Source of the DNA: Monoplex corrugatus
Lineage: Eukaryota; Mollusca; Gastropoda; Littorinimorpha; Ranellidae
NCBI GenBank assembly: GCA_030674185.1
Contig: CM060315.1
Location: forward strand, 90,645,926-90,709,925
Direction of reading: 5' to 3'
DNA length: 64,000 nucleotides
Positions 1-8,661 of the stretch are shown here, in pieces. Numbering within the stretch: position 1 is the first letter of the stretch; each line of letters begins with the position of its first letter. The notes below the pieces were generated by a model, which had not been told where the DNA came from, ran no database searches, and was given only the letters and a program-made list of their open reading frames with translations. The position numbers and the translations under genes were made by a program.

Positions 1-261
1 GAAAGTCCTGTTCACACACAAGACTGAATAAATACTGGCAATGTTGTGGTCCTGTGACCTTATCACCCTGACTTCTACATTTATGAAACTTGTGATGTCT
101 TGGTCTGTATCTTTAACTTCAACTGGGTAAAGATCCATCCACTGAAAGCTGAGATCATCTTGCTCACCACTGTTTTGCTTTAATTTGTTTGTTTGTTTGT
201 TTTCTTTGTATACTGACCAAAATGCAAAGAGCCTTGACAATTTTTCGCAATGCATGTTGAT

Positions 262-575
262 GGGGATGATAATGATGATGCTATACAATTCCATTCTGGA
301 CTGAGACCGTGTGACAAAGCTGTATTCTACTCTTTCTTTCATGATAGTAATTATTACCTTCTGGTGTCAACCGTACTTGAGAAATAGACATTTGAGTAAC
401 ACTCTGACTGACACATCCATAAAATGGACAAAACTCGACCATCCCAGTCTTCAAAATGAACCACCAGCACACTGGATAGGAGCTACAATGATTCTGACAA
501 GTCTGATTAGATTCAAACCCCCAACCTTCCAGTCACTAGTCACTGTGCAAACCACATACCATAGTGACTGGTTTA
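262..575 (-). repeat. Probable tRNA-like SINE, copy A
   Basis: Read on the minus strand, 508-568 resembles the 3' half of a tRNA, with a B-box-like GGGTTTGAATCT. The sequence continues to a tail of ATC/ATT triplets at 262-280 (gatgataatgatgatg on plus). The similar minus-strand unit at about 39300-39485 has clearer A and B boxes. A head with a pol III B box, a body and a triplet tail is the usual SINE layout. No target duplication was found. Copy B has the same unit at 41163-41478. Confidence 0.35.
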
Positions 576-589
576 TTGACACTTTTTGG

Positions 590-770
590 TTACACACACA
601 CACACACAAACACACACACTCTCTCTCTCTGTCTCTCACAGACACGGCCACACACAACACATACACACACTGTCTCTCTCTGCTCTCTCTCTCTCAGACA
701 CAGCCACACACACACACGCGCGTACACGCACACACACACACACACTTACACACACACTCCTATACCATGT
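590..770. repeat. CA/CT simple-sequence block
   Basis: Alternating CA and CT runs with short interruptions. Several open frames cross it (Thr/His/Ser/Leu-rich), but they follow from the dinucleotide repeat. The copy B counterpart is at about 41493-41660, with slightly different run lengths. Confidence 0.9.
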
Positions 771-1227
771 TAATTTCAAACAGTCTCAACAGTCAAAGTT
801 GGAAACAACATCAACAAGACAATAAGAGATCAAGACAAATCAAACCGTTGTGAGTAAAATACAATAAAAACTACAAACATACCACAACAACAATACTGAC
901 AATCTAAAAGCAGTGAGAACTGCATTCTATCCACCATTGCCTACATTGCCTGGAATTCACAACTGAGTTGGAAAAACAATCCACAATACATGTATATATT
1001 ATAGCTAAATTATAGCAAAAACAAAAACGAAAAAGAAAAGAAACAGGAGATCTTGCAATCTGAACTTGGAAAAAAGGGCAAGAAAACAAAAAACATAAAA
1101 AACCAACAACAAAAAACCCCAAACAAAAACAAAAAAACAAAAAACAGCAGAGAAAAGAAAATGGAAAAAGTAAAGATACTTCTAATCCTTTAGAAAATGT
1201 CATACAGACCTCACAATTCTCAGGTCA

Positions 1228-1700
1228 GCTGTTTGAGAGTGGACCTTACTTCTCTCTCTCTCTCAGTCTCAATGCTTCAGCTTCCCCAACTCTGAACAGG
1301 GTTAAGTACCAACTCACAGCTGGGTGGAATGGAAGCCACCACATAAACTTTCTCCAGCCATGGTCCAACACACGGGCCCTCTGCCTCTACACAAACCAGG
1401 TCTAAGAGACCTTAGAACTGAACTTGGAGGATATGAGGGTGGGGGGGGGGGGGGGGGGAGAAAGAGAGAGACAGAAAAAGAAGAAAGAACTGAACTGGGG
1501 GGGGGGGGGGGGAGAGAGAGAGAGAGAGAGAGCTAAGAAAATCCAAACAGGAGTTTTAAAACTGACCTTAGAAAAAGACACACTAACTACACAAGTGACA
1601 ATAATAATAATAATAATAATATACTACTACTAATAATAATATAATAATAATAACAATAATAATAATAATGATCACACCACCACCACCACCACCACCACTA
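1228..1700. repeat. Compound microsatellite: CT, poly-G, GA, AAT, CAC
   Basis: The order is a CT run (about 1250-1266), a poly-G tract (1440-1458), GA-rich sequence, a second poly-G tract with GA repeats (1497-1532), AAT/ACT triplets (1600-1670) and CAC triplets (1675-1698). The stretch between (about 1275-1345) includes ggtggaatggaagcc and resembles minus-strand sequence at 30320-30345. Copy B (42155-42645) has a much longer GA run. No gene is supported. Confidence 0.85.
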
Positions 1701-1904
1701 CCAACACCACACTTAAAATATAGCGAAGCATGAGAGAAAAGAAATCCACAGCTGACTTTATAAGTTTATGTACACTCAACTAATAAACAAAACAAACAAA
1801 TTAAGCGACTCATACTAGACATCACAACTTTAAAAGACAAGGCAGATTGTGCAACTGAATCATAAAACGACGAAACAAATCGAAACCCACTGACACGGCA
1901 GACT

Positions 1905-3443
1905 TCACAGTATCCTTGGTTGACATTTAACTTTGAACGAGATGGGTCGGGTCAGCAGGCTGTTGTCCCCAAACTTTGCGACATGCACATCACGGACAAA
2001 TACACAGTTACCCCCAAGATGTGAGTATGCTGCTGTCTTTAGCTTGGACATTTGTTCCTCCTCAGTTTCTGTGTCAGACTTGGGGAAAGTGATTGATCTC
2101 TCCAGAAATTTCAGATCACACCAGTCTCTCAAGGAGACTAGGGTGTTGATGGAAGAGCTGCTTATACGTCCATGAAACCACAAAGTGTCCAGCTCTGGAC
2201 ATTGCTTGACTGTATCAATCAGGACACTATCAAAGTCTGTCTTGCTCTTGTCAAGCCAAGTAAGGTCTCTGAGAGTTTTAGAGTAGGCTGACAGTAGTTT
2301 CAGGAGCTCTTTCCTATTGTCATTCTCACTGGTGTCAGTAAATTTCGTTATTTCGACATAATCAACAGGGACAATGGATGGCAATGCTGCTCGAGTTGCT
2401 TTACAGTTCACGGAATACTGTACAACAAGATACACTTTCAGGTCTGGGAAGGCACTGAGCAGCTGAGGCCACTTTGTAATCTCCTCCTGGAAGTCATCGA
2501 AATAGCCATCAATGCCCAACTGTGCAAACTGAGTGGTCATGGATGTGGACAACGTCTCTACAAGTAGATCTGACAGATACAAAGGATCTATGTTCAGATG
2601 TTGTAAATTCTGGAATCTTCCAATGCATTCTACCACTTGTGGAGTGGCAAGGCTCCAATCAGATGTCTTCTGATTTATTGTGACATCTCCCAGCATTAGC
2701 TTTTTCAGACTGTCAGTAAAGGGGGCAACCTTCAATGCTTCCAAGATAACTGAACCCCCATCACTATACGACCAACAACAATTCTGAATGACCAGTTTCT
2801 CCAGTCCTTTGATTTTCTCCGAGGTCAGACAGTTCCTGATTAACTGACTCATATTATTCAGCAATGACTTCCCAGAGCACACACTGACATCTTTACAAAA
2901 AATGGAAAGATACTTCAACTGAAAGTTGGTTACAGCTTTATCCAAAATCTGGAAAGACTTGTTGCTGAAGCTCAAACCCTGAAGATTATATATCTCAAAT
3001 TCCATTTTCTGAATCTGATGGCTGTGGGACTGTAGCACGGACATTTCTGTGGAGCTCAATTTCACTCTGTCAGTTCTACGCTTGCGTTTGCGATTTCCCA
3101 CATGGATGGCCGCGGAACGCCACAAGATCGACTCTGTCTTACAGACATTGTAGACAGTCCAACAGGTTACAGCTAGTGCTAGTCTGTCCCGTTCTTCCAA
3201 GTTGGACACGATCATGGTCCAAATTAGTTGTGGTAACTGTGAGAAGTCAGGTTCTTGATTTTCAGTTATTGATGATTCCATGACATCATATTCATCCTGG
3301 TTTATATTTGTTGCATCATTGTTTTGCCTGCCATTTCTTTCACAACCGTCATTGACATTTTTACCTCGCACACAACGTCTCTTTTGGAGAGTTACCATCT
3401 CTAGCAGGGAGTCATTACGGCGCTTATTTCCAGGGAGTGCCAT
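1905..3443 (-). CDS. F-box protein with LRR-like tail, copy A
   Basis: The open frame gives a 512-aa protein. F-box proteins recruit substrates to the SCF (Skp1-cullin-F-box) ubiquitin ligase. The F-box lies at about residues 67-112 (PDFSQLPQLIW..., ERDRLALAVTCW, then SILWRSAAIH), with the pattern seen in FBXO33/FBXO39-type proteins. It is followed by a basic nuclear-localisation-like run (NRKRKRRTDRVK, about 117-128). The remaining ~380 residues are leucine-rich and irregular (for example QNLQHLNIDPLYLSDLL and GLEKLVIQNCC), consistent with degenerate leucine-rich repeats. I chose the ATG at 3443 because no other in-frame ATG follows an upstream in-frame TAG; its context has G at -3 and G at +4. 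The stop is TGA at 1905. The substrate is unknown. The coding region is one exon with an apparent intron in the 5' UTR. The copy B counterpart is frameshifted. Confidence 0.85.
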   Translation of the reverse strand: MALPGNKRRNDSLLEMVTLQKRRCVRGKNVNDGCERNGRQNNDATNINQDEYDVMESSITENQEPDFSQLPQLIWTMIVSNLEERDRLALAVTCWTVYNVCKTESILWRSAAIHVGNRKRKRRTDRVKLSSTEMSVLQSHSHQIQKMEFEIYNLQGLSFSNKSFQILDKAVTNFQLKYLSIFCKDVSVCSGKSLLNNMSQLIRNCLTSEKIKGLEKLVIQNCCWSYSDGGSVILEALKVAPFTDSLKKLMLGDVTINQKTSDWSLATPQVVECIGRFQNLQHLNIDPLYLSDLLVETLSTSMTTQFAQLGIDGYFDDFQEEITKWPQLLSAFPDLKVYLVVQYSVNCKATRAALPSIVPVDYVEITKFTDTSENDNRKELLKLLSAYSKTLRDLTWLDKSKTDFDSVLIDTVKQCPELDTLWFHGRISSSSINTLVSLRDWCDLKFLERSITFPKSDTETEEEQMSKLKTAAYSHLGGNCVFVRDVHVAKFGDNSLLTRPISFKVKCQPRIL

Positions 3444-3481
3444 CTCTGCTCTACAGATGTCCAGTTTTCCTGTATGACGTG

Positions 3482-3532
3482 TCACACAGCCATCCAGCTG
3501 AGCAAAGTCATGGGCCTATGAGATTCTGGCAC
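3482..3532 (-). promoter_or_regulatory. 5' leader of the F-box gene: splice acceptor and 9-codon uORF
   Basis: On the minus strand, ttgatttaccttttcag ends at 3533, a good 3' splice site, so the coding exon probably starts at 3532. Inside the leader an ATG at 3511 opens a 9-codon reading frame that ends with TGA at 3482, 38 nt before the main ATG. The same uORF is present in copy B. Short uORFs often lower translation of the downstream frame; that role here is inference. No upstream exon or promoter could be located. Confidence 0.45.
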
Positions 3533-3539
3533 CTGAAAA

Positions 3540-4404
3540 GGTAAATCAATAAATGAATATATAAAATAAAGATTTAATTATTATGATATGATTGGAGTAT
3601 TTCAGTCCATGGGGACTAAGAAATTGTGTCACTATATGGACGACTCCACGTCACATGCCTGAGTATAGTGATATGGAAAAACTTCTTTTGGCCATGCAAC
3701 ACGTTTCACCTTCACTAGTATGATAGACACGCTCACAGGCAAGTTCTCAAATTCACTGACCGGCCACAACATTTCAGTCTTCTCTCCTGATGAAGACCTC
3801 CTGAGGAGACTAAAGGTTTGTGCCTGGCTGAAAGTTTCTTCATCACTTTGAAGGCTAATTCAGAAAACCATCTCTGTGCTATGATATCATTACTGTTAAA
3901 GACTTTCAAAAGATGAAAGTTAAAGCAACGTACTTATAGAGATTGGATACATGTGGATGACCACCTGACTGCTTTGGGTATTCAGGGGGGAATTCTTGCA
4001 TGAGGATTTCAGCAAGTTTTGACTATAATTTGAGTGAGGTTTAGTGAGATCTTAACCTGCGTCTTTTTCTGTATTATGATCTTAACTTCCATAATTTACG
4101 GTCACAGCCAAAAAATGGCATCATATCTGCTGCGTGCTCTACTAGAGCTTACTCTCAGTACTCTAAATATTGCATATTTTGTCATAAAATTAGCATTATG
4201 TGAAAGGGAAATAATTCATCTTTGTGCCTGGTTATGCCTCCCCCTCCCCCCAAAGTATTGATAACTGCTCAGGAAATACATTTTTTCTCATTTGTTTACA
4301 CCAATGTTGGAGTTCATTCCTGTAACACTTGCACAATCCTGTGAGAGATCCACCATAATGAGAAAAAGAAACTCTGATGTTCGAGACATGATCAACACTG
4401 AACT
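3540..4404. other. Non-coding stretch between the F-box gene and the DIRS-like element
   Basis: No supported gene. The sequence includes presumed intron or upstream DNA of the F-box gene and a gatgaagacctcctgaggag segment near 3788. It is conserved in copy B (44484-45338), except just left of the element junction (4377-4404), where copy A has about 13 extra nucleotides. Confidence 0.5.
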
Positions 4405-4449
4405 AAAAGGAAATTTTCCTTCTAAAATTACGTTTAATCTAACATACTT

Positions 4450-4577
4450 ACCGTGGCTCACAAATGCAATAAGCGGCAGCGGTTTGCCAATTCTGCCTCG
4501 TAACAATAAAGTCCGAAGGGACAGTAACTCTGAGAGTGTCTACGTCTTGCGCATGCGCAGGTGCTCTTCCTCTTTTC
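4450..4577. repeat. DIRS-like inverted terminal repeat, recombinase-proximal
   Basis: 128 bp, starting accgtggctcacaaatgc and ending in cttcctcttttc. It matches the reverse complement of 6680-6807 by eye along its whole length. Outside it, 4405-4449 is the unique outer edge of this end (aaaaggaaattttccttc). Confidence 0.85.
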
Positions 4578-4651
4578 GAGGAGACCTTGAGCTTGACCCT
4601 GACTGTGGCTAGAAGGAACCAGGAAGGCGGGGAGGTCGGGAGGGACTCTGC

Positions 4652-4740
4652 GTGAGCCACGGTAAGTATGTTAGATTAAACGTAATTTAAGAAGGAAAAT
4701 TTCCTTTTAATTACACATACTATACCGTGGCTCACAAATG
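4652..4740. repeat. DIRS-like internal complementary region
   Basis: 89 bp that reproduce, in complement, the junction formed if the two element ends were joined: 57 bp complementary to 4405-4461 (one mismatch) followed with no gap by 32 bp complementary to 6791-6822 (no mismatch). In known DIRS elements this region is thought to template completion of the ends of a circular intermediate that the recombinase then integrates. Its preserved match suggests the element was mobile recently. Confidence 0.85.
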
Positions 4741-4775
4741 CAGAATAGCACTACCCGGATGGAGGGCTTACGTGG

Positions 4776-5867
4776 TTAACGCCTGGAGGAATGGCAGGAG
4801 TCAGGGCGTGTGGCTGAGATGGGGTGTTGGGCCACCACAGCGGAAGCGATACCCCTGGACCCATCTTCGCGCAGACGGGAGACGTCGCGCAGGTAGAACT
4901 GGATGAAAGTGCCCGGGGAACGCCAGTACGCGGCGTCTAGGACGTTTTGGATGCTGGCATTGTGGATGACTGCCAGCGAAGAAGCCCATGCTCTGATCTC
5001 ATGGGGCCTTGGGGAGAAGACAGCTAGCTCGGCGCTCGACCTGGCATACGCAGCCTTGATGACTTCCCTCAGCCATCGAGAGATGGACGTGCGTCTAATG
5101 TCCTTTCTATAGTTTTCGTTGTAAGAGAGAAAAAGGTGGCGCCGCTGCTTCCGCTGGAAGGGGAGCGGTGCCGGCTTCAGGAATTTCCTGAAGGGCAAGG
5201 CTCCCGGGAAGTCAGGCACAGATCCTGGAACGAAATCTTGTGCCTCTTTCCCCCTGGCGGTGTCCTGGGCTTGCCTGAGGCAGTCAGCCACCATGTCGGA
5301 CTGTTTTAGCAAGGAGGCCCGTGGGGCTGAGGTAGGGTGAGCGCTGAAAAGGCGCTCGGCCGAGCCAAGCTTGGGAGCCTTGGGCTCTGGCACAGTGGAC
5401 ACCGCCTCCGGTGTGAGTTGTGCCAGCCGGTCCATGGCATCCTGGAAGCAGAATGCCATGTGGGCAGGGGCCTCATCCTCTGAGGCCGAGTCCGAGTCCT
5501 CTGGCCCGCCTATGGAGGGGGCGAGAGTCTGCGGAGAGTCTGACCGGGGTGCCACGGTTGTGGGACCCGGGTCAGAGCCCCCAGGAGGCAGCCCCGGTGT
5601 TGTGTCCAACACGGGTGGTGCCGGGGGGGCTGGGCAGGGTGAGTCCTGCGCTGGTGGGGCGCCGGGCATAAAGCCGGGCCACCACGTGCATCCCGTGGCC
5701 GAGGCCGGGGGAAATCCCAAGGATGGGTGCCACGGTACCATGTGCGGTGCCATGGGATGTGGCATGGGCTGAGCCCAAGGGGCATCAGGACCCTGACCCC
5801 ATGAAGGGTAGGGCCTGGCCCGGTCCCCAGTGCCCAAAGGGCCAGCCTGCTGGGGGCGGCTAGGCAT
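4776..5867 (-). CDS. Gag-like / tyrosine recombinase C-terminal fusion of the DIRS-like element
   Basis: 363 aa from the ATG at 5867. Residues 1-120 are very rich in Pro, Gly and Trp; 121-135 is acidic (PEDSDSASEDEAP); 136-240 has the helical look of a DIRS gag tail. Residues 243-335 are the C-terminal catalytic part of a tyrosine recombinase: SISRWLREVIKAAYA, then H289 and R292 in PHEIRAW, W315 in AAYWRSPGTF, and the probable nucleophile Y325 in FIQFYLRDV. The first catalytic Arg and the N-terminal recombinase domain are missing, as is any reverse transcriptase, so an internal deletion joined gag to recombinase in frame. It overlaps the 5510-6574 frame by about 360 nt. The gag product was probably one frame broken near a 70-bp tandem repeat (5869-6000). 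It is unlikely to be an active recombinase alone. Confidence 0.7.
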   Translation of the reverse strand: MPSRPQQAGPLGTGDRARPYPSWGQGPDAPWAQPMPHPMAPHMVPWHPSLGFPPASATGCTWWPGFMPGAPPAQDSPCPAPPAPPVLDTTPGLPPGGSDPGPTTVAPRSDSPQTLAPSIGGPEDSDSASEDEAPAHMAFCFQDAMDRLAQLTPEAVSTVPEPKAPKLGSAERLFSAHPTSAPRASLLKQSDMVADCLRQAQDTARGKEAQDFVPGSVPDFPGALPFRKFLKPAPLPFQRKQRRHLFLSYNENYRKDIRRTSISRWLREVIKAAYARSSAELAVFSPRPHEIRAWASSLAVIHNASIQNVLDAAYWRSPGTFIQFYLRDVSRLREDGSRGIASAVVAQHPISATRPDSCHSSRR

Positions 5868-6574
5868 GTGCCAAGGCGCCCAAGTGCTCTGTCCGGAATG
5901 GGACAGAGATGTGGCAGCCCGCCATGGGTCGCTTGGTAGTTGCCAAGGCGCCCAAGTGCTCTGTCCGGAATGGGACAGAGAGGTTGTGGCGGGTGCAGCA
6001 GCAGGCTGTGGGGGAGGAAGGGAGACAACCGGGGCGGATCGACGATCTGACGCCCGTAAGGGTGGGGTTGTCTCCCTTGGCCCACCTGGCGAACCAGGGG
6101 TGTCCCGCCTGGCGAACCAGGGGGTGAGCCGGTTCCGCTCACATTACGGTCCATCTTGCCTCCCGAAGGAGACCCATGCCCAATGCGCCCATCAGCCATG
6201 GAGGCTGAAACAGTACCAGCAGAACCGGAGTTAAGCTGTACGAAGGGGGCGGGCACAGAATCGACAGAACCGGAGTTGAGTCGATCACCGTGCCGGGCAG
6301 TGTGAGGGCCGTAAAATGACGAAAATTCAACTGAGCCGGAGCTGAGTTGAGGGCTCGTGGTCACCGCAACCGAACCGTAGCTGGGTTGCGATGACTCGTC
6401 GATAGTGTGAAAGAGAGAAGGCGTAAAAGGGAGAGACGAAGTTGAAGAGAGAGCGGTTTGTGCACCGGTGGAACCACCCCTTTGTGGGTTTGAGAATTCG
6501 GCGGACGAAATCTTCTTAACCCTCGCTTTGCCACCCAATCGCTTCACATAAGTTTCTCCCTTAAACGAAAACAT
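5510..6574 (-). pseudogene. Gag-like N-terminal frame of the DIRS-like element
   Basis: An open frame of 354 codons starting at the ATG at 6574, about 106 nt inside the inner edge of the terminal repeat. The first ~230 residues look coding: a basic start (KRLGGKARVKKI), then Ser/Gly/Thr-rich sequence with a repeated LNSGS/LSSGS motif, then a duplicated CPIPDRALGRLG unit produced by a tandem DNA repeat at 5869-6000. Downstream of that repeat this frame becomes Arg/Pro/His-rich and overlaps the 4776-5867 frame, which has the better protein character. I infer a frameshift in the tandem repeat separating one gag gene into two frames. Similarity to known gag proteins is by composition and position only. 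Confidence 0.5.
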
Positions 6575-6679
6575 AGGCAAGACACAAAAACAACAACGAC
6601 AATCGATCGATCGCGTAGCGAAATCGAAAAATACTTAGCTGCTCAGAGCGTACGAGGCGAGCTGGAAGATGGCTGCCGA

Positions 6680-6807
6680 GAAAAGAGGAAGAGCACCTGC
6701 GCATGCGCAAGACGTAGACACTCTCAGAGTTACTGTCCCTTCGGACTTTATTGTTACGAGGCAGAATTGGCAAACCGCTGCCGCTTATTGCATTTGTGAG
6801 CCACGGT
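6680..6807. repeat. DIRS-like inverted terminal repeat, gag-proximal
   Basis: 128 bp matching the reverse complement of 4450-4577. The outermost 15 bp (6808-6822) are specific to this end and are represented in complement within 4709-4740. The gag-like ATG lies 106 nt inward. This repeat probably holds the element promoter, by analogy with DIRS-1. Confidence 0.85.
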
Positions 6808-6822
6808 ATAGTATGTGTAATT

Positions 6823-7249
6823 AAATGCATAAAGCCCTTGCACTTTTACTCTGGCAAATGCAGGATGCAGGAAGTCAATAAGTTCCAAGTAAACTCTGGT
6901 AAGAGCACATAATCATTTGTCGTGAAATTATCCTTGCATGTAGGAATCGTCAAATTAGTATTAACTTAGGCAAAACCCATAAAGTAAAAATAACAATTTT
7001 CTCAAAAATTAACCTAATTTCGTTTGGCTTATCCACAAGAGCGATGTGAGGCTTACAGTATGCGCAGTGTGCCATGAAACTCAGCTTTTGCTTTCTGTCA
7101 TGAACACTACATTATGTCTTATGTTTTTCATGTGGACTGACAATTTGGCTTTCTTGCACTAACCGCTTTTAATTAGTTGTTTTATTGATACTGCTTTCTG
7201 CCTTTTGCACCACGAAACATCAAACGCTCAATGGATTGGCATGAAGGTT
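6823..7249. other. AT-rich non-coding DNA before the minisatellite
   Basis: No supported gene or element. Conserved in copy B (45339-45770) apart from a few substitutions. Confidence 0.5.
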
Positions 7250-8118
7250 GCTTGCTTATTTTCTCATTTCATGTATTGGCATGTCCCATTGCTTGTTTTC
7301 TCATTTCATATATTGGCATGTCCCATTGCTTGTTTTCTCATTACATCTATTGGCATGCCCATTGCTTGTTTTCTCATTACATATATTGGCATGCCCATTG
7401 CTTGTTTTTTCATTACATCTATTGGCATGTCCGTTGCTTGTTTTTTTCATTTCATCAATTCATGTATTGGCATGTCCATTGCTTGTTTTTAAAAAAAAAA
7501 ATTATTTCATATATTGGCATGTCCATTGCTTGTTTTTTCATTACATCTATTGGCATGTCCATTGCTTGTTTTTTCATTACATATATTGGCATGTCCATTG
7601 CTTGTTTTTTCATTACATATATTGGCATGTCCATTGCTTGTTTTTTCATTACATATATTGGCATGTCCGTTGCTTGTTTTTTTCATTACATATATTGGCA
7701 TGTCCATTGCTTGTTTTTTCATTTCATATAATGGCATGTCCATTGCTTGTTTTTTCATTTCATATAATGGCATGTCCGTTGCTTGTTTTTTTCATTACAT
7801 ATATTGGCATGTCCGTTGCTTGTTTTTTCATTTCATATAATGGCATGTCCGTTGCTTGTTTTTTTCATTACATATAATGATATATTGGCATGTGCATTGC
7901 TTGTTTTTTCATTACATATATTGGCATGTCCATTGCTTGTTTTTTCATTACATATATTGGCATGTCTGTTGCTTGTTTTTTCATTACATATATTGGCATG
8001 TCCATTGCTTGTTTTTTCATTACATATATTGGCATGTCCATTGCTTGTTTTTTCATTACATATATTGGCATGTCTGTTGCTTGTTTTTTCATTACATATA
8101 TTGGCATGTCTGTTGCTG
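7250..8118. repeat. 36-bp minisatellite, copy A
   Basis: About 24 head-to-tail units of a 36-bp sequence (core ttggcatgtccattgcttg, then a T run, then cattacatat). Units vary at the tcc/tct and cat/cgt positions, in T-run length, and in cattac versus catttc. Because 36 is a multiple of three and the unit lacks stops in most frames, long repetitive open frames cross it on both strands; none is a gene. The copy B array (45770-47024) is about 1.4 times longer and carries shortened ggcatcccttg units. Confidence 0.95.
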
Positions 8119-8661
8119 TCCTCTTATAATTGTTATAACCAATAACTTAGCACCAGTTCAGCCTTATTCCTTGATCTTGGCAACTTACTTCTTCATTTTT
8201 ATGTTTGTTTTGCCTTGTTTTTGTGGGGACTGATTAGTCTGATTGTGATGATGATGTCTATCTGACTTCTCAATTTATCATTTACTACAGGCAGAAAATG
8301 TACATTCATCTTTCTTACGTTATGAAGTTAACAACATAATAAATCATTATTGATGCTTAGTCCCTGCATGAGCAGGCCTAGTTATTGATGGGTCAGTGCA
8401 TAAATTTACAGTCAAGAAAATCATATCAAACCAAACCACTGTACACAAAAGTAACTTGATTAAGAATAATGATAAAAAAGAGTGCTTTATTGACAGGTTG
8501 TTGCTCTTGGATTGTTTAGCTACTTAAGATTTTTTTCAAGGATTTTGGATACTGTTGTGTTCTTTTCATGATGTACATAACATCACATAAGCATCCCCAC
8601 GGTCTAGATTTTGTGAAGTTATGAACAAATGGTACTGATGTTGAATCGTATGATACTAAAG

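Larger units (their letters stand above)
4405..6822 (-). mobile_element. Non-autonomous DIRS-like tyrosine-recombinase retroelement
   Basis: A 2418-bp element present only in copy A. Its termini are 4405 and 6822. The 128-bp inverted terminal repeats are 4450-4577 and 6680-6807. A third segment, 4652-4740, is complementary to both outer ends placed side by side: 4652-4708 pairs with 4405-4461 (56 of 57) and 4709-4740 pairs with 6791-6822 (32 of 32). Inverted repeats plus an internal complementary region are the hallmark of DIRS retroelements. Internally there is a gag-like proline-rich reading frame and the catalytic C-terminus of a tyrosine recombinase, but no reverse transcriptase. Copy B has gaact directly joined to aaatgcat (45338/45339), which equals the two flanks here, so there is no target-site duplication, as expected for recombinase-mediated integration. 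It reads on the minus strand. Confidence 0.85.

Noticed and set aside
311..853. 180-codon frame at the left edge (also 41326-41724)
   Set aside because: Mostly Thr/His/Ser/Leu from CA/CT repeats; the copy B version changes frame and length with repeat number.
3444..3485. 14-residue N-terminal extension of the F-box protein starting at GTG
   Set aside because: GTG is not a usual start in animal genes; an in-frame TAG lies upstream and the ATG at 3443 has a good context.
4405..4740. Separate ~310-bp MITE next to the DIRS-like element
   Set aside because: 4405-4708 alone looks like a MITE with inverted ends, but its right arm continues without a gap into the complement of the other element end, and the empty site in copy B lacks both parts together. 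One DIRS-like element explains everything.
5371..6234. Plus-strand frames opposite the DIRS-like gag region
   Set aside because: High GC and lack of stops make the opposite strand open; the domain evidence is on minus.
7205..8233. Long open frames with 12-residue periodic peptides on both strands (also 45721-47051)
   Set aside because: They come from a 36-bp DNA repeat without stops. Several frames and both strands are open at once and unit variants do not respect codons.
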